In this document: in pieces, positions 12,120 through 25,845 of the stretch
Position numbering within the stretch: position 1 is the stretch's first letter
Layout of the letters: each line of letters opens with the position of its first letter
Assembly (NCBI RefSeq): GCF_028769735.1
Contig: NC_088176.1
Span: 18,261,501 to 18,325,500, forward strand
Direction of reading: 5' to 3'
Length of the DNA: 64,000 nucleotides
Origin: Zonotrichia leucophrys gambelii
Lineage: Eukaryota > Chordata > Aves > Passeriformes > Passerellidae
The notes under the pieces: generated by a model
Database searches by the model: none
Told to the model about the DNA's origin: nothing
What the model saw: only the letters and a program-made list of their open reading frames with translations
Made by a program: the position numbers and the translations under genes

Positions 12120-15100
12120 AAGCAGGAATAACTGCCATGTATAAACTTGTTTTGCCTTTGTCACTGAAGTGCATTTCCCCATGGTGGTGTTATTGTTGGA
12201 GATCTCATTAGAAGTTCTATAATGTGTTGTTAATGTTCTTTTGCTTTGGATTTGGTTTTTCTGCTTTCACCTGAAGGGAACAGGAAGCAGCTGTTGTGAG
12301 CTGCTTGAAGACAACTTAGTTCCTTAGCCTAGGCAAGAGATATCCTGGGGAATCTTGCCTGCAGGTAGCTCCTGCAAATGTGTTCATTTTTCTCTGCAAT
12401 ATGTCATTGAAGGACATACTAAGGCATGGAGAGTTAGTGACTTGGAGGCTGAAATAAAGGAAGGAGATTTCAATCAAGGCTGGAATTGAGATTGCAGCAG
12501 TCAGTCAGATATCACAACTACCTGGCAGCAGAGCACAGGACTTAAAGAGCTGGTCTACATCTATCATCTGCTACAGAACCAGGTAAGTTTGTTTACTGGC
12601 TAAACAAGTTTTATTCTGAAAGGTTAACACGGTTAGAAGGTACCTCAAGGAAAGCCTTTCTGTTTCAAGTCCAGAATTATCTATATGTTTTTTGTCTTAA
12701 CATTGCCCTTTTACCTCAACTCCTTTTTCTTTCTAATTTAATTTGCCTGATGCAGGTACAAATGTCAATTGCATCCTGAACAGCAAAGCTCTTTTAATCA
12801 TTTTTGGTATATAGATTGGCTGTTTCTCTGATCCTAGTGCTTGTTTCTGTAGATATTTCCTCAATGTGGATCTCTGTGTTCTGCCTTATGTCCTTGTATA
12901 GAGTCACTCTTGGCATAATTGCAATTGTGTTACTCTACAACACATCTTCAGGTTTCATTTGCACTTCTGAGTACAGACTTGTGTTTGGAGCTCACAACTG
13001 AGAGGACAACATTGTCCTCATCCTCCAGCAGCACCAGCACCCCTTGGTTTCTTCAAGGTGCTATTGTGTTTTAAATGGTGCCTCAGAAGTGTCACAGATG
13101 GGCATCTCTCTTGATATTGTGCAGAGCAGTACCTCAGTGCAGCTGGTGCACCTACATTACATACTCCTGAGTTTATGCAAGGACCAGATTCTGCTCCTCA
13201 ATGTTTAAGTATCTAGCTAAAAACTCTACATCCCCACAATATTGAACTGATATTGAATTATTAATAACATAATATCTCTATAGACCTCAAATGCTCAGAC
13301 ACAACAACTGCAGGATAATAAGGAAAGATGTAGGGAGCTGTTTTATGTGCTCTCTGATATAATGGTTTGTGGTGGACTTCACCAATTTTCCTGTTCAGTG
13401 ATAATTTACCTTATGCTGATTACTGCTAACATTTATATTCATTCAGTTATTGTCAGCTGATAATTAGGGGTATGAGTTTCATGTTAATTTCTTGTTTCTG
13501 CTCTTTTGTCATTAGAAGGCAAAAAGGGTAATCTTAATAAGTAAATATATATTTTTTATATTTGTTTATTCAACTCTTATTGCTTACTGAGAATTACTCA
13601 ACATATTCTCTACAGTGCTGTGTAGGACAAACTAAAAATAATGAAGTTGTCCTACTCCAGTGTGCTCTTTAGAGGAACTAAGCCAGACGAATACAATTAG
13701 GCAAGCTGGAGATGAACAGCATCCAAAACACACAACTGGAATTCCCTCTGGCACAGTAGTGCTCAAGAAACATGCCATACATTCACAATAACTACACAGG
13801 GTCAGGAGCTCAGCTTTACAGCTTGTTTGAGAAAACTGACTTTTTACACTAGTACTTCTACCAGACTCTTTGGCTTCTTTTTCTGCACTCTCCTTGGTAT
13901 TTTAAGTTGATGAAAATTACATTGTGGCAGTATAGGAATGAGGGTTTTTTTTTTCAGAACTTAGAAGGCAAAAGTTCAGTGTGGGGTACTTCTCCTCCAT
14001 TTAGTATGGAGCTTAAATATTTGTAAGAAGCTTCTATAAAACACCCTCTTTGGTGAACTGATGATAATGGGAAGCAATTGTAAATACTGCAGCAATTCTG
14101 CTAAGATCTATCAAAATACTTCATTCAAATTTCATGCTAAGTACCTTCTGCTTTATCATAACATTGTCTGCATTGTCAGTATGGAGCAGAATTTTTCATT
14201 TTCCTGCTCTGAAAGCCTCTCTAGTTCTACTGCACATGGTTAAACAGATGTTGCATTTCACTCAAGAGCTGGTTGTGTTTCAATACTGGATAAAGTGGTT
14301 CCTGTAAATAAGGCTTGCAAAATGCTTTCTGTCTGAGCAGAACCATGGGCCAGTTTTTATTACATGCTATTATTATAATTATAGGATCTTTTGCTTAATC
14401 AGGATGTGCTTAATTAGGATAGCCATTTAATTGGGACATCTCCCAAGGAACCGATTTAGCTTAATGTTATTTAGTACTATCTAAACAGGGCAGCTTAGGA
14501 AAAAAATTGCTTTTAAAAAATAGGACCCCATCAAAAGAAAAGATAACCTGGTGTTTTGCTGGTCTAATGTGTTCAGTCCATTTCTCAAGGAGCTGGAGTG
14601 ATGATCTCAAAGTAACACAAGATGAGCACAATCCTTCTGTTGTGAAAGTATCAGAATGACCTTCACTCCCCCTATTGGCTGCCACCTTCTTATACCAGAA
14701 TACTCTAGCAAATGAAACCCATGAACTTCATATTGTACCTAACAGAAAAAAAAATCTTCCAGATATAAATGGCAGAATAGAAAACGCCAGATATTAATCT
14801 TGAAAGTGCTTGCAAGGATAAAAAATGAAGCAACAATTAACAGGTTTTGAAAGGAGAATTGCTCAAACAGACATTCCTAATAAAGCTGTTGGTCATTGAG
14901 GTGTTTTATTCATATTTTAGTAGGAAAAAAAATCTAATTGTTCTATCTTAGCTTTTGGATTTAGTATCATTGACGTTATACATTCAGCACTGTCCAATGA
15001 GATACCTCCACCAAACAAAATCTACTGTTTTAAGGAAACAGAATCATGCAAGTTAGGTCTAAATTTCAATAAGTTCAAAGGCAGTATTTTTGGTAACAAA

Positions 15101-15380
15101 ATTTAAAACTCCACAATTGTCAGCAAGCTAGTGTGATCCCAGATGGGCAGTATGAGCCAGCAGATGAACTAGGGCTGAATTTTCAATATCAAATACTAGT
15201 GAGAAACTTGGACTGAAAGAAAGCTAAGTAGTGGGCAGACTTTCAGTAGATGTAAACCAGTCGCATCTCATTGCAATTTCTGCAGACTTGCAATTGCTGC
15301 TGGTATTCATGTGCAGCAGATGTTAGCTGAAGACAGTGAGATGAAGCAGCAATACAATTTGACTGTGCACGATGGCAGCA
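12120..15380. other. Gene-free stretch
   Basis: A+T-rich non-coding DNA with several TAAT-rich patches (for example 14360-14475). No exon, RNA gene or repeat family could be supported. Confidence 0.4.
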
Positions 15381-15384
15381 CTGC

Positions 15385-15552
15385 AACAAATTTGGCCAGG
15401 GCAGTGATGGAATTTCCACCCATGGAGATATTTAATATCCCATCCAAACATAATCCTGAGTATCCTGCTTGTGGCAACCCTGCTTGAACTCAGGGGTTGG
15501 ACAAGGTAGCATCAAGAGGTCCCTTCCCTCTTCAGCTGCTCTGTGTTACTGT
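15385..15552 (+). mobile_element. Diverged CR1-like 3'-end fragment
   Basis: The order 'gccagggcagtgatggaatt', 'ccatggagatatttaa', 'ggttggacaaggtagcatcaagaggtcccttcc', then 'ctgtgttactgtgaa' follows the layout of a CR1 tail. There the reverse-transcriptase frame ends in a short UTR containing 'ggttggactagatgac...aggtccctt'. It is more diverged than the fragment at 6045-6195, which suggests an older insertion. The element is truncated and non-coding. Confidence 0.6.
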
Positions 15553-16066
15553 GAAGTTTCTCATAACAATTGTCTCAGTGTAGGTAAAGTAAAAATCCAG
15601 GCACTGTGGATTTAGTAAGGCAGAATGTTGATTTTGGTGGTAAAGTTCATCTAAGAAATTCCAGTCCTCAACATCCTTCTCTGCTTTTTTTCCCATGTGC
15701 AAAGTCACTGTCTCTTTATTTGTGATGATAAAATTCTTTATGGGGTCACTGCATTGACTGGATCAATGATAAGACAAAGTTAAAAATAACAAACCAGGGT
15801 TTTAAAATATTTTTTTAAAGTTTTATTTTTAAATGCATATCAGTTCAGCTATGCAATTCCCAGCTCTGCTGGGCTGTACTGTCCCAGCCCACAAAATGAT
15901 GAACAAGTGAGTGGGGGGAAAGCTCAGAAGAGACCAGCATGATGCCTGGATCCATCATGTATAATTGCACACTGCTTATGCTGTCTCTTGCAGAAAGCAG
16001 GACTATGTGTTATCTGATGTTAACTAACTGAAAAAATCAGACCTGTGTCTTCAGCTCACTGTACAT

Positions 16067-16095
16067 TTTGGGTGCTCTGCTTGTGAGCACCCAAA
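16067..16095. repeat. Perfect 11-bp inverted repeat (hairpin), 7-nt loop
   Basis: Arms TTTGGGTGCTC (16067-16077) and GAGCACCCAAA (16085-16095) are exact reverse complements around a 7-nt loop. No stem extends beyond the arms, so it is too short for a typical pre-miRNA. Confidence 0.85.
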
Positions 16096-16889
16096 TTCAG
16101 AACCTCTGCTTTCTTTAGGTGCAGCTGAGGAGTCTAATGGTTAACCAAATAAGAATTAAAACTGCATGAAAGCATATCTATCAAGTCCTGCACAGGTTGG
16201 TGCTCCTCAGGGGCTGGGTGGTTCATTAGTACTACAGAGCCTGCAAGAAATAAACTCATTCAAACTTAGTTAATTATAAAATCAAGTGACTCCCCAAGAA
16301 GGGGAATCATTTTAATTGTTCCAGTTGTGTGACTGCCCATACTTATTCAGGTCACCTTGTACATCCCCATCTCCTTTCCAGGGCTCTTATCCCTGAGTCT
16401 GTTCTGGATTGAACATGCTGAAGCTGCAGTTTTCAGAGATTCAGGCATGGTTAAGGTGGAAATGGATTATTGATTATTGTGCTGGTGTGGGACTGGGTTC
16501 AACAGCTGCTCAGATACAAGCTTCCTGTGTGACTTAAGCATGCCACCTTGGAGCTGAATTTAATATTGGATTTAGATGGAGCTTGTGCATCTACACTCCA
16601 GAAAAGGATCCTCAAAGCTCTGCCTAACCTTAGACCTCTGCTTTGTGTCACTTCCCTGGTCCCTCTGAAATCCTGCTCCGACCATGTGGGAATACTCTTG
16701 GTTTTGTCACCACCACTGAGCCATTCACCTTCCCACTCCCTGCTGCTGCCTGCAGAATGGGAGCTGCCCAGTCTGAGCCTCCCAAACCCCTGCTCCATCA
16801 GGGGCATCAGCAGCTTGGGCAAGGCCATGCCCTTCCCTGGCAGGACTGATGGATCGCAGGGCCCCTCCTCGCCTCCCTGCACAGTTCTT

Positions 16890-16961
16890 GCTGTATTTGT
16901 AGCACACGTTGGTGAGCAACAACAAGCTGTATTCGTAGCACATATTGGTGAGCAAAATTAT
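16890..16961. repeat. 36-bp direct tandem duplication
   Basis: The segment beginning GCTGTATTTGTAGCACAC at 16890 is repeated at 16926 as GCTGTATTCGTAGCACAT. The period is 36 bp with a few substitutions, and both units share TTGGTGAGCAA. Confidence 0.85.
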
Positions 16962-18831
16962 CAGCCTGTGTCTTCAGGGCTCTGATAAGAGAATGGTAAA
17001 GTGTGCACCTACTTGATTTGTTAGTGTACTCTGTTCTCAGAAGTTAGTTACCTGCACATGCCTACCGTCTGGTGTGGCCAAGAGCAGGTCTGGGGCTGTG
17101 TCTGCGCTGTGGGTGTGTGTGAGTGTCCATGCATGTCCCTGTGGCATGTAGGAAAACATCCAGGGGTGTTCAAGCTCATGTGCTCCTGTAGGTGGAAATT
17201 AAGAGTAGCTGCCTGCACCTAATTTCTGTGTATCCTCATGGCACTGGGAGGCCTGGAGTTTATTGTAGGAGATAACTGCTGCTGGCAATTATTTACAATT
17301 GAAGCATATTAACAGAGGATGCAACACAGACATTCTTTCCCAACAAAGCAGTGATTTGTAAACCTCTATTAAAACAGTTGACAGTGTTTTCCTGAATAGA
17401 TATTATAAATGCTATTAAAAAAAAAAAAAGTTTGATAAAGAATGGATGTTCCTGGAAGCTGGTACCACTTATTGACCCCATACCTCTTAGTAATTTGTAT
17501 TTAGTTATAAAAGGATAAATTAAACAGTGTTTGCTCTTAGTATAAAATAGGAGATTGCTGCTGATAAGTATGCTTAAAATAAGCACCAGGGTGGTTCTTT
17601 TCATTCCCTACCTTTAATAACAGACTATACAGACAAAAGTGAATGCAGCCAGTCAAGCTGATGGCTGAATCATAGCAACAGCATCAATTGATTTGTTTCC
17701 AAGTCTAAAAAAAAACTAATAAAGACTTTGCATGATCTCCTAGATACAAGAGGATTATGGTTAATGTCTTAAACCTGTCCTTTAAGCTCTAATACTCTCT
17801 CTGTGTGCTCAGATGCTGCCTACCACCTCTTTCAGGTGAATTCTATTTATAAAAATTGATACTGAGTTAAGCTGGTTAAAACAAAGGCACGTTCCTTTTT
17901 ATTGAACTAAAGAGAAGCTATCAGCAGTTCAGAACTGCCACAAGCCTTACCACTAACCAGTCACAACAGTGCACTCGTGTGCTTTGCAGTGTTTATCATT
18001 ACTGTTACTTTTTGTTCTTTCTAGTGAAACTAATGTGTTGATCTAGGAAGTACTGCACGGTAGAAAATTTAACACTAAAGCACTCATATTCCTCACATAA
18101 TTTGAAGTAAACATCTGTTTGCAGAATGAGGGACTATTTTTTGTCCTTGTTAGTTGTTTGTTTGAAATTTTTCAAAATAAAAAATCAATTTTCTTGAAGA
18201 CCTATTTTTAAAATTCACTGTGTACATTTGTTCCAAGGCCCATATCCTGAGAAACTATATGTTTATGATAAGTCTTATGTATATTTTAATCCTGGAATGC
18301 CGTGCACACTGTAGTTCTAACCAATCGTGTTTGTGGAAAACTGATCAGTGAAAATGTTATGAAGCACAAAACCTCAAATTGTCCTCCCTTAAACTTTAAC
18401 CTCTGCAAATCTGTAATGTAATATATTCATTTTGCAGCGCAAATAATTGAGTATGAGCTGGATCAGGGGTCTGTTTGCAAATACAGGTAGAATGCTTCCT
18501 TTTGTTCCAGCCAATTCCTTGCTTCCTTTCCACAAGCAATAAGGTACTCCCTTATTTAGGGGTGTCTGTCAGCAACTCACCCAGATGCTGAATGCAACTA
18601 CAATGCCGTAAAGCTTTTCCTTGCTGTGCACGGAAAACACATTCATCCTCTCAAGAACCACCTTTGAGAGACTCTTTGAGGCAGAGGAACTGTATTAGCA
18701 GTTTGTGGGTTTAACAGAAGGCCTTTCTGCTGCTCAGGGAGATGAGCTTGCCTGGTGGGAGGCAGTGCATGCCTGTGTGCTGTGTCATATGCTGCGTGGG
18801 GCTTGTGGAAATGTGGGTTATTATGAAAGGG

Positions 18832-18843
18832 CATTGCGCAATG
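18832..18843. promoter_or_regulatory. Perfect C/EBP-type palindrome
   Basis: CATTGCGCAATG is a perfect 12-bp palindrome containing TTGCGCAA, the optimal symmetric site of C/EBP-family bZIP factors (established knowledge). CpG-containing perfect sites are uncommon by chance in this A+T-rich DNA. Whether it is bound is unknown. Confidence 0.4.
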
Positions 18844-21800
18844 TGGGATAGTGGGGCTGCTTTTCCCTGCTGGATTTCAGCACATGCTGAATTTCGAATG
18901 GGATCTGTGGCATTAGTTCACTTCACCAGCTTTAAAAACCTTTACCACAGTGCTAGCCAGCTTCTGCTATTTTTATAGCCTGGGAACCTTCCCAAAACAT
19001 AGCCCTGGGGGTTCATGTGCATTATGCTCCTGGAGCAGTCTCTGTATTTGTGAGTTTAAACAAAAGCCTTTGCTTGACTGTGTAAATTCCTTTATGATAC
19101 ATGTTGAGAAGACCATAACTTTCCTGTGGTTTCCAGCTCTCTGCTGTGAGTGCAGGGTCTTTCAGAAAGTTGTTATATTGATCTTTAGGACATCAGGAAC
19201 TTTTCTACAATCTATCTTTAATATAAAGAAATATATGGTGCATGTAATTAATTTTAGTCATTAAGTCAGCCTATCAACCAGATGAATCAATGCTTATTAC
19301 CTTACTAAAGGCATGGCATTAGGCAAGTGCATTTTCCATGCAATCCCCTTGTAGAAACGGAATCACGACAAGTACTTATGGATGATGAAGTACTTGCCTA
19401 CTAGCTCCCAACAGGGAGGATTCATATTCCCATGGACTGGATAAGGGACACAGTAAATCATGAAGTTTACTATATTCAAAGGACAGAACAAATCCTAGTC
19501 CTGTTTTACAGTGCAAGTTCCATGTTCTCTGTTAGCGCACCTTTTGACTGAAACTCCATCTTTCTACTGTCAGTTTGCATCTTGTGATATTCCTCTAAAA
19601 GTACTTATTCATACTACTATTATGCCATCATTTTATGTGTATCATGGCTATTTTTTTAGTATTATATCTGGTAATCTGGGTTGCAATTTCTATAGAACAA
19701 AATACTTCCTATTATACGTGATGACTACTATAGCACTATTAACTGAGTATTTTTGTTTTACAAAGGGATGGTGAATGTCATCAACTAAAGTTCTATAAAG
19801 AAAAAACAAAAGGTAGACATCTCTGGAATTAAATTTCAACACTGGTTTCCATCATAAAATCTCTGTGCTGCTACTGGGCTTCATATAAGCATTTATTGGA
19901 AGGACAACAAAACAATTCTGACTAAGGCCTAATGAGCATGGTCTGGCAGGAAAGGCATAGTACAGAAGTATAAATCTCAGGCTTATTCTACTCATGACTT
20001 CCTGAGTTCAAATAAGTGACTTCATAGAGCAAATTGAGAAAGGGAGGGAAGAGCATAAAAAGCTCTGTGGATTTTGATGTTCGTACAAAATAAACTCAGA
20101 TGACACATGATACTAAGCATCAACAATTTACATTGAAATCAGTACTGGTATGAAAATCAGGCCAGTGTTTGATTGATAAGAAACTTGAAGAGAATGGCCT
20201 GTAAAATGAAATGCCAGGTGATCTTGTGAGAAGACCCTTGGGTCAAAGCAAAAGGATCTCTGGAGTGGTCCTCAGGATATGACATCTTATTTCACAATAA
20301 TCTCTTACCCAGTGTCAGACCTCAGAGGTGTGTGTGCACTCTGTGCTTGCACACAGCAAACCCAGAGTAAGATTTTTATGATGCAGATGTGACTGGTGGC
20401 TGTCACAGCACTGCTGCCAACCCCCGTGGCAGCTCGTGCCACACACCACCAGTCCAGGCAGGCAGACCCTGCTATTGCACTTTTCCCCTGTGTGTGCAAG
20501 TGCAATAAACCACACGTGGTTATAGCACAATCTGCAGTCATTTCTGATACCTTGGTTTACTTTCTGTCCAGCCAGGTAACCCAGTCAGAGAAATTTACCA
20601 ATACTTTTAACCCAGTCAAAGCATTTTATGAAGTTCAGTACAATTGTTAAATATCCCACATTGGTTTTCAACCCAGCAGTGTTAGTTACTTTCTGGCTGT
20701 GGTTCTGGTTGGGGTTCAGGACACTGTGCCATAGAGGACTCAGCTTCTTGTGCAATCTGAAAAGTCTATGAAGAACTCAAATGAGTTCTGGCATCAGAAT
20801 ATTCCAATGTTCCATGTTGAATTTTTGGTACTTGCCTGTCTTCCATTGCTGGCTGCAGTGCACCATTGTCCTTTGGAATAATGTGCCAAATTATTAATCC
20901 TTCACACATCAGTGGCTCTTATTGCACCATACACTTGTTTTCTCTTGATAAACACTAGTTGAGGACTAAATCTGAAGTATTTTATACTAGGAAGAGTATT
21001 ACATCATTTTACAGAAGCAGACACAGACAAGTGACACAGACAACATTACTTTATTTGTTTTTATAAGATTCCCTGTAGTGTGCTATTTATATCACAGAAT
21101 AAGTTGTTCTCTTGCTCTGAAAACCTTACTGTCTTCTTATAATGTGTCACAGGAGGCAAGATTATGAAAAACTTTTTTTTTTAAAAAAAGGCAGTGTAAG
21201 GTCTTAAAATTCTAGGAACTTATGATTTGCCCAACTCCTGCTTATTTTTCCATCATTGCTTTTGTGACTGAATAGCAGACCTTTAAAGAGTATATTCAAA
21301 ACTGTCACTGTATACAATGAACACAAAACTGCTCAGTGCTTCTTACACATTAACAGTATCTGTTATTTACAGATGGATAAGAGGTATATAAGCTATTTCT
21401 GTTCTGTTGCCTTCTGCTGGGACCAAAGAAACCTAGCCTCCCTTGGCTGCATAAAGCCTCAAAGTGACAAATAAAATGGCTCTTTCAATTATGCAGGCAT
21501 AATTTCACCCAGCCTTGTGACTTTGCCTTCAGAGGGAAGAGGGAACAGTTGCTACAAAAGTTCTTAATAAACTAACAGGGTATTATCTTCTACTGCATTT
21601 GTGCACAGCAGCATAAGCCTTGGTGTATGCACAGAATGAAGAATTTGTACAGGCACCTTTCCTGTCACATGCTCAGTCTTTTGGTGCCTGGATATATTTA
21701 TTTTTCTGTCTTTTCTTTAAAGTTTATTTAGTTACTTACGAAATTTTAGAGGTTGAAAAACATGTATCTCAGGATAGTAAGTAGATGGATAGACTGCAGC

Positions 21801-24711
21801 TGGCTGGGAGTTCTGAGGATCTGCATTTTTGCAGTTAGATGTATGGGTGCAGTTTGGTGCCTTTTAGTGTTTAAATCCTGTAGTTTATCCAGTCCAAAGT
21901 CAGTTAGCAATAAACAGCAGTTGACTCCAAACTTGACACTTTGCTTAATCACGAGAGGAAGATAACATCCGTTTGTGTTTGTCTGTGTTATTGTAAAGTT
22001 GGATCCGCTTGCTTTATGTATCTACTTGTGTTCATGGAAACAAATGGCCACGTGAATTACAGTTAAACAGCGTCAGATCTCGCTCATATTTCTACCCTTT
22101 GTAGGAAGAACTCTAATCTGGTGCACAATGCCAGTGCACAGCTCTAGTGGCAGGTCTCTGCTGTACTATAAGCACTTTACCAAAAGTTTTCACTTAGAAC
22201 TAGTGACAAAGACAGGCTCGTGGAAGTGCAAATGCTAAGGTAATTGTGTTTCCATTTAAGACACTGGTTGCTTGAAAAGTTATATACTTAAGACCATGTA
22301 TCAGGTAATTTTCTGTGTTTGTGTTTAGCAGAGTATTCTTACAATAGCTTTACAGACACTTTAGCTGGCTAAATGCTGGAATTCTAACAAGCGCGAAAAA
22401 AGGCAGAATTACTCGATTACTTAAATTGATTCTAAATGCAAAACAATGATAAAGTTGAAACAGTATTTAAGCCCTGAAGTAATACAGCACAGTTTTGCTA
22501 TAACTCACACTGATTAGAAGGAGCTGCTGTATTTTGTGCTACTCAGCATCCCATAGTGGTTTTGGCTACAGCAGCAAATTTCAAGATGCAGCTAATATAA
22601 GAGTCCTCTTGTTCTGTGTTTAAGTAGACTGAACGTCCAGTCTAGAAATCACATTGCATGCAAACTCATCAAGAGAAACAACTTCTCAGCATAGCATAGC
22701 AAGTAATAAAGAAAATAAAAGAAAGCTGGAATCCATTTGAAAAAAGCAAAAATCTCTTGCCACATAGTTGAGGAAGATACAAAAGGTAATTACACACCAA
22801 GTCTCTTACTAAGATATACAGGTTCTGGCCAGAATTACAGGGGTAACTGCATCAAAAAAGGTTCTGCCATAAGAGTCTGCACACAAGAATTCAAGGCCAA
22901 ACTTCAAGTTTTACCACTGAAATCTGTGCACCCAGCTCATGGCAAGGGCTAACTTTTATTTCTGCCAGCTGGGGATAGGATAGCTTTTGCTGCCTTATAA
23001 CATAGGGGTTAGCTCTTGTCCTCAGATACTCTGCTCAGCATCCATATTCCTGTCAGTTCACAGCATGGGAAGAAGACTTTTCCTCACCTGTCTTTATACC
23101 AATTTGTCTGATCAGAGATCTGCCAGCTAAGGCATTTCTAGCTGCCTGCATAGCTTTACACTGGATATCTTCAGCTCCATGTAAACCTATTGACTGCAAC
23201 AAGTAATCACTGCTTATCAAAGCACATTTCACATAGGAAATTACCTCAGCTGACCACCCAGTCCAGTCTTCTGCTAAGGTTAGTTTGGCAAATCAGGACT
23301 GAATATTCTTCAATATTACATTAGCATTGAACTGGTTGGTCTCCTTTTTGCACTTGCTACCTGTTTTGGTTTTTTTAAATCTGTACCTCAGTATGGCCTT
23401 CTTGGGCATGCTTTGGTTTCTCAGTAGTCACTGAGCAATTTCTCTGGCTCCAGAGGCTAAAAGCAGCTTACAGTTTGTAGGTCTTATGAACAAAGTCTAC
23501 AAATAACACAGTTGTGAAAAAAATATGAGCTTCATTTTACTACAGCAATTGACAGTACCACCTGCGTGGCTTGGCTTCAGCCTGACCTGGATTCCACCTG
23601 TGTATTTTCATTGATCTTCTCTTTATTTGTTGGAATTTCAGCTTCACCTGTGCTGCTGATGCTAGTGAGTGGGACTGATATCTGACATCAGGTCTTATTT
23701 TTTAAGAAAACTCAAATTCTCCATGCATATGTTTATTTCTTTGGAAGTGTAGCCACTCTGGAAACACATGATTTCCACAAACAGGTTTTCATGCTCATTC
23801 TGACCACCTGAATTAGATACTTTGCAATCAAAGTACCAAGAAGATGCTGAAGCAGAACACCATGTTGCTACCAAGTCCTAGAACAACTCCTGTAATCTGG
23901 CCATCTTGTACCATCATGGCATGAAGCTGTAGCATTGCAGAGCTTGGTGATTGACAGCAGCAGGAACTTGATTCCATGTAGATCTACAACTGTTTTTCAT
24001 GTGCTTAAAAACAGTTCTCAGTATCATCTCAATGCATTTTGAGTTTAATCCATTGGATAAATTTTCATTTGCTGCCATCCTTCATAAGTGACTGTCTTCT
24101 TTACATACCAGGGTCATTGTTCCTTGTCCCTACTTGCAGAGGCAATAACTACTCTCAAGCTTATGGCAGAGAGTGAAGTTTCAGAGAAACAGGCAGTGTT
24201 TTATGTGAAGATATGAAAGATTACTGTTACTTAATGGGCTGTGAGAGGTGGTAAAAAAAAATGGTATTTACATATCTCTGGTGTGTCAGCTGTGCATAAA
24301 AATCTTACTAATACTGGAAAAGTGAGAGAGTCTTTTCCAACACAACTTTTGGCAGCCTGCAGTGATGAAACTGGAAATCTGGCTTTCCACTGCAGCCATG
24401 GTAGTGATATGAGTTTTGCTGATGAACCCATGTCAGCCTCTGTGCAGTCACAGCTTAGTCACTGATCTTAGAGCAGCTGCTTTAGAGCAGCCCAGTCTCC
24501 TCAGTGTCTGTACCACCTCAGTGACGTGAAAAGCTTGTGCACCACAGCAGCAACTGTGAACATTTACATTACGTTACTTGCTCTTCCAGAAATCAGGTAG
24601 TGATTGCTTCCTGTTCACATCCCAGCTGTGGCATCACCTGTTGCTTTATATGCCCACAGGTAATAGTTGGTATGTGGTGTCAGTGCACCCTTCTGAAAAG
24701 TTTTCTGCTCC

Positions 24712-25845
24712 TTAGATAGAATTGTGCCTGCAGTTCAAAATCAGTGACCCCTTGGAAATTTCAGTCTGCATGGTGGATAAAGGCAAATGATCATATTCTT
24801 CCATTGAGGCAGTTACTGAATTATGCTGGCAGCTTAGAATCAGTGACTTCACTTCTTTTTTGAAGTTGCTGTTTAGGAAACCATAGATAACGGGGTTGAC
24901 ACAGGTAGAAGCCATAGCTACCAGGTGGCACAATGAGAAGATCAGGTTGTGGTGGCAAGGTGAAATGATTTTGTAATTCCAGTCCACGATGGTGTTGAAA
25001 ACATGCAGTGGTAGCCAGCAAACAGCAAAAGCAGCAACCATGGATGCTAGCAAGATGTTTATCCTTCTCAGCTGGACCGCTCGGTTGCTGTACTCGCTCT
25101 TCTCAAACATGTCCTTCCTCTTCTGCAGGCGTAAGTAGATTCGCAGGTAGCAGAGGATGATGAAGAACAGAGGGATGCAGTATTGTAAGAGCAGTAAAAT
25201 GGTAGTGTAGATAAGTTTGTGCTGCTCAGAAGGCCATGAGTTGATACATATTGCCTTATCAGTGGAAAAATTCATGAAGTGTGAGAGCTGCTCATACAAC
25301 TCGTTAGACAAGATGGACGTGGTCAAAAAGGGTAGGGACATGAGGCATGCTAAAGTCCAAATCACTCCAATTCCTAGGTAGGCTTGGGAGGTATTTGGCC
25401 TCCAGCCAGTTGGGTTTATGATGAGCTGGTGTCTTTCCAGAGCAATAAGGACAAGGGAAAGGATTGACACTGTCACAGTTGTGCACTGAGTGAAAGAGGT
25501 CATTTTGCACATGACTTCTCCAAATATCCAGTAGTCCATCATGGTGTAAACAACGGTGAAAGGCAGACAGACAAGACACATAAACAAGTCTGAAATTATT
25601 AAGTTGAAAATTAGAATATTGGTGACATTTGCCTTTTCCTTCTGCCTGGCAATGACAGCAATCAGGCAGATGTTTCCCACAATGCCCAGAACAGTCTCCA
25701 AGCTGTAGGAGGTGGCCAGAAAGACAGTAAGGTCAGTGATGTTCATGCACTGATTAGAAATGTTCATAGGAAAGCTTCGGCTTGAGCTCCAGTTCTTGCT
25801 GATCAGGAAATGAAAAACATCATTTACAGCCCTTGTCTTATTCAT
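24712..25845 (-). CDS. NPY4R: Neuropeptide Y receptor type 4 (Y4, pancreatic polypeptide receptor)
   Basis: Intact single-exon class A GPCR of 377 residues; human Y4 is 375. It is a plasma-membrane receptor, Gi-coupled in the family, for pancreatic polypeptide and NPY/PYY. Visible features: N-glycosylation sequons at N2, N18, N28 and N35; TM1 N58; TM2 D86; C113 and C200 for the TM3-ECL2 disulfide; the Y-receptor ERH variant of DRY at 137-139 followed by [11 protein letters not shown]6 CWLPLHVF around 276-283; TM7 NPVIY at 317-321; and a C-terminal tail with LPLST and SKGSL as in mammalian Y4. I start at the ATG at 25845. An in-frame TTG four codons upstream is not a credible start. A strong pyrimidine-tract acceptor (AG at 25968-25969, exon edge 25967) lies 122 nt upstream and probably joins a 5' UTR exon, as in mammalian NPY receptor genes; this is inference. 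Y4 identity is preferred over Y1/Y6 because of the tail and TM3-4 text. Confidence 0.97.
   Translation of the reverse strand: MNKTRAVNDVFHFLISKNWSSSRSFPMNISNQCMNITDLTVFLATSYSLETVLGIVGNICLIAVIARQKEKANVTNILIFNLIISDLFMCLVCLPFTVVYTMMDYWIFGEVMCKMTSFTQCTTVTVSILSLVLIALERHQLIINPTGWRPNTSQAYLGIGVIWTLACLMSLPFLTTSILSNELYEQLSHFMNFSTDKAICINSWPSEQHKLIYTTILLLLQYCIPLFFIILCYLRIYLRLQKRKDMFEKSEYSNRAVQLRRINILLASMVAAFAVCWLPLHVFNTIVDWNYKIISPCHHNLIFSLCHLVAMASTCVNPVIYGFLNSNFKKEVKSLILSCQHNSVTASMEEYDHLPLSTMQTEISKGSLILNCRHNSI

Larger units (their letters stand above)
15553..24700. other. Gene-free stretch downstream of NPY4R
   Basis: No coding exon was supported over about 9 kb. It contains a strong 11-bp-arm hairpin (16067-16095), a 36-bp tandem duplication (16890-16961) and a perfect C/EBP-type palindrome (18832-18843). 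The first several hundred bases below NPY4R would include its 3' UTR, but I did not find a convincing polyadenylation signal to end it. Confidence 0.4.
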
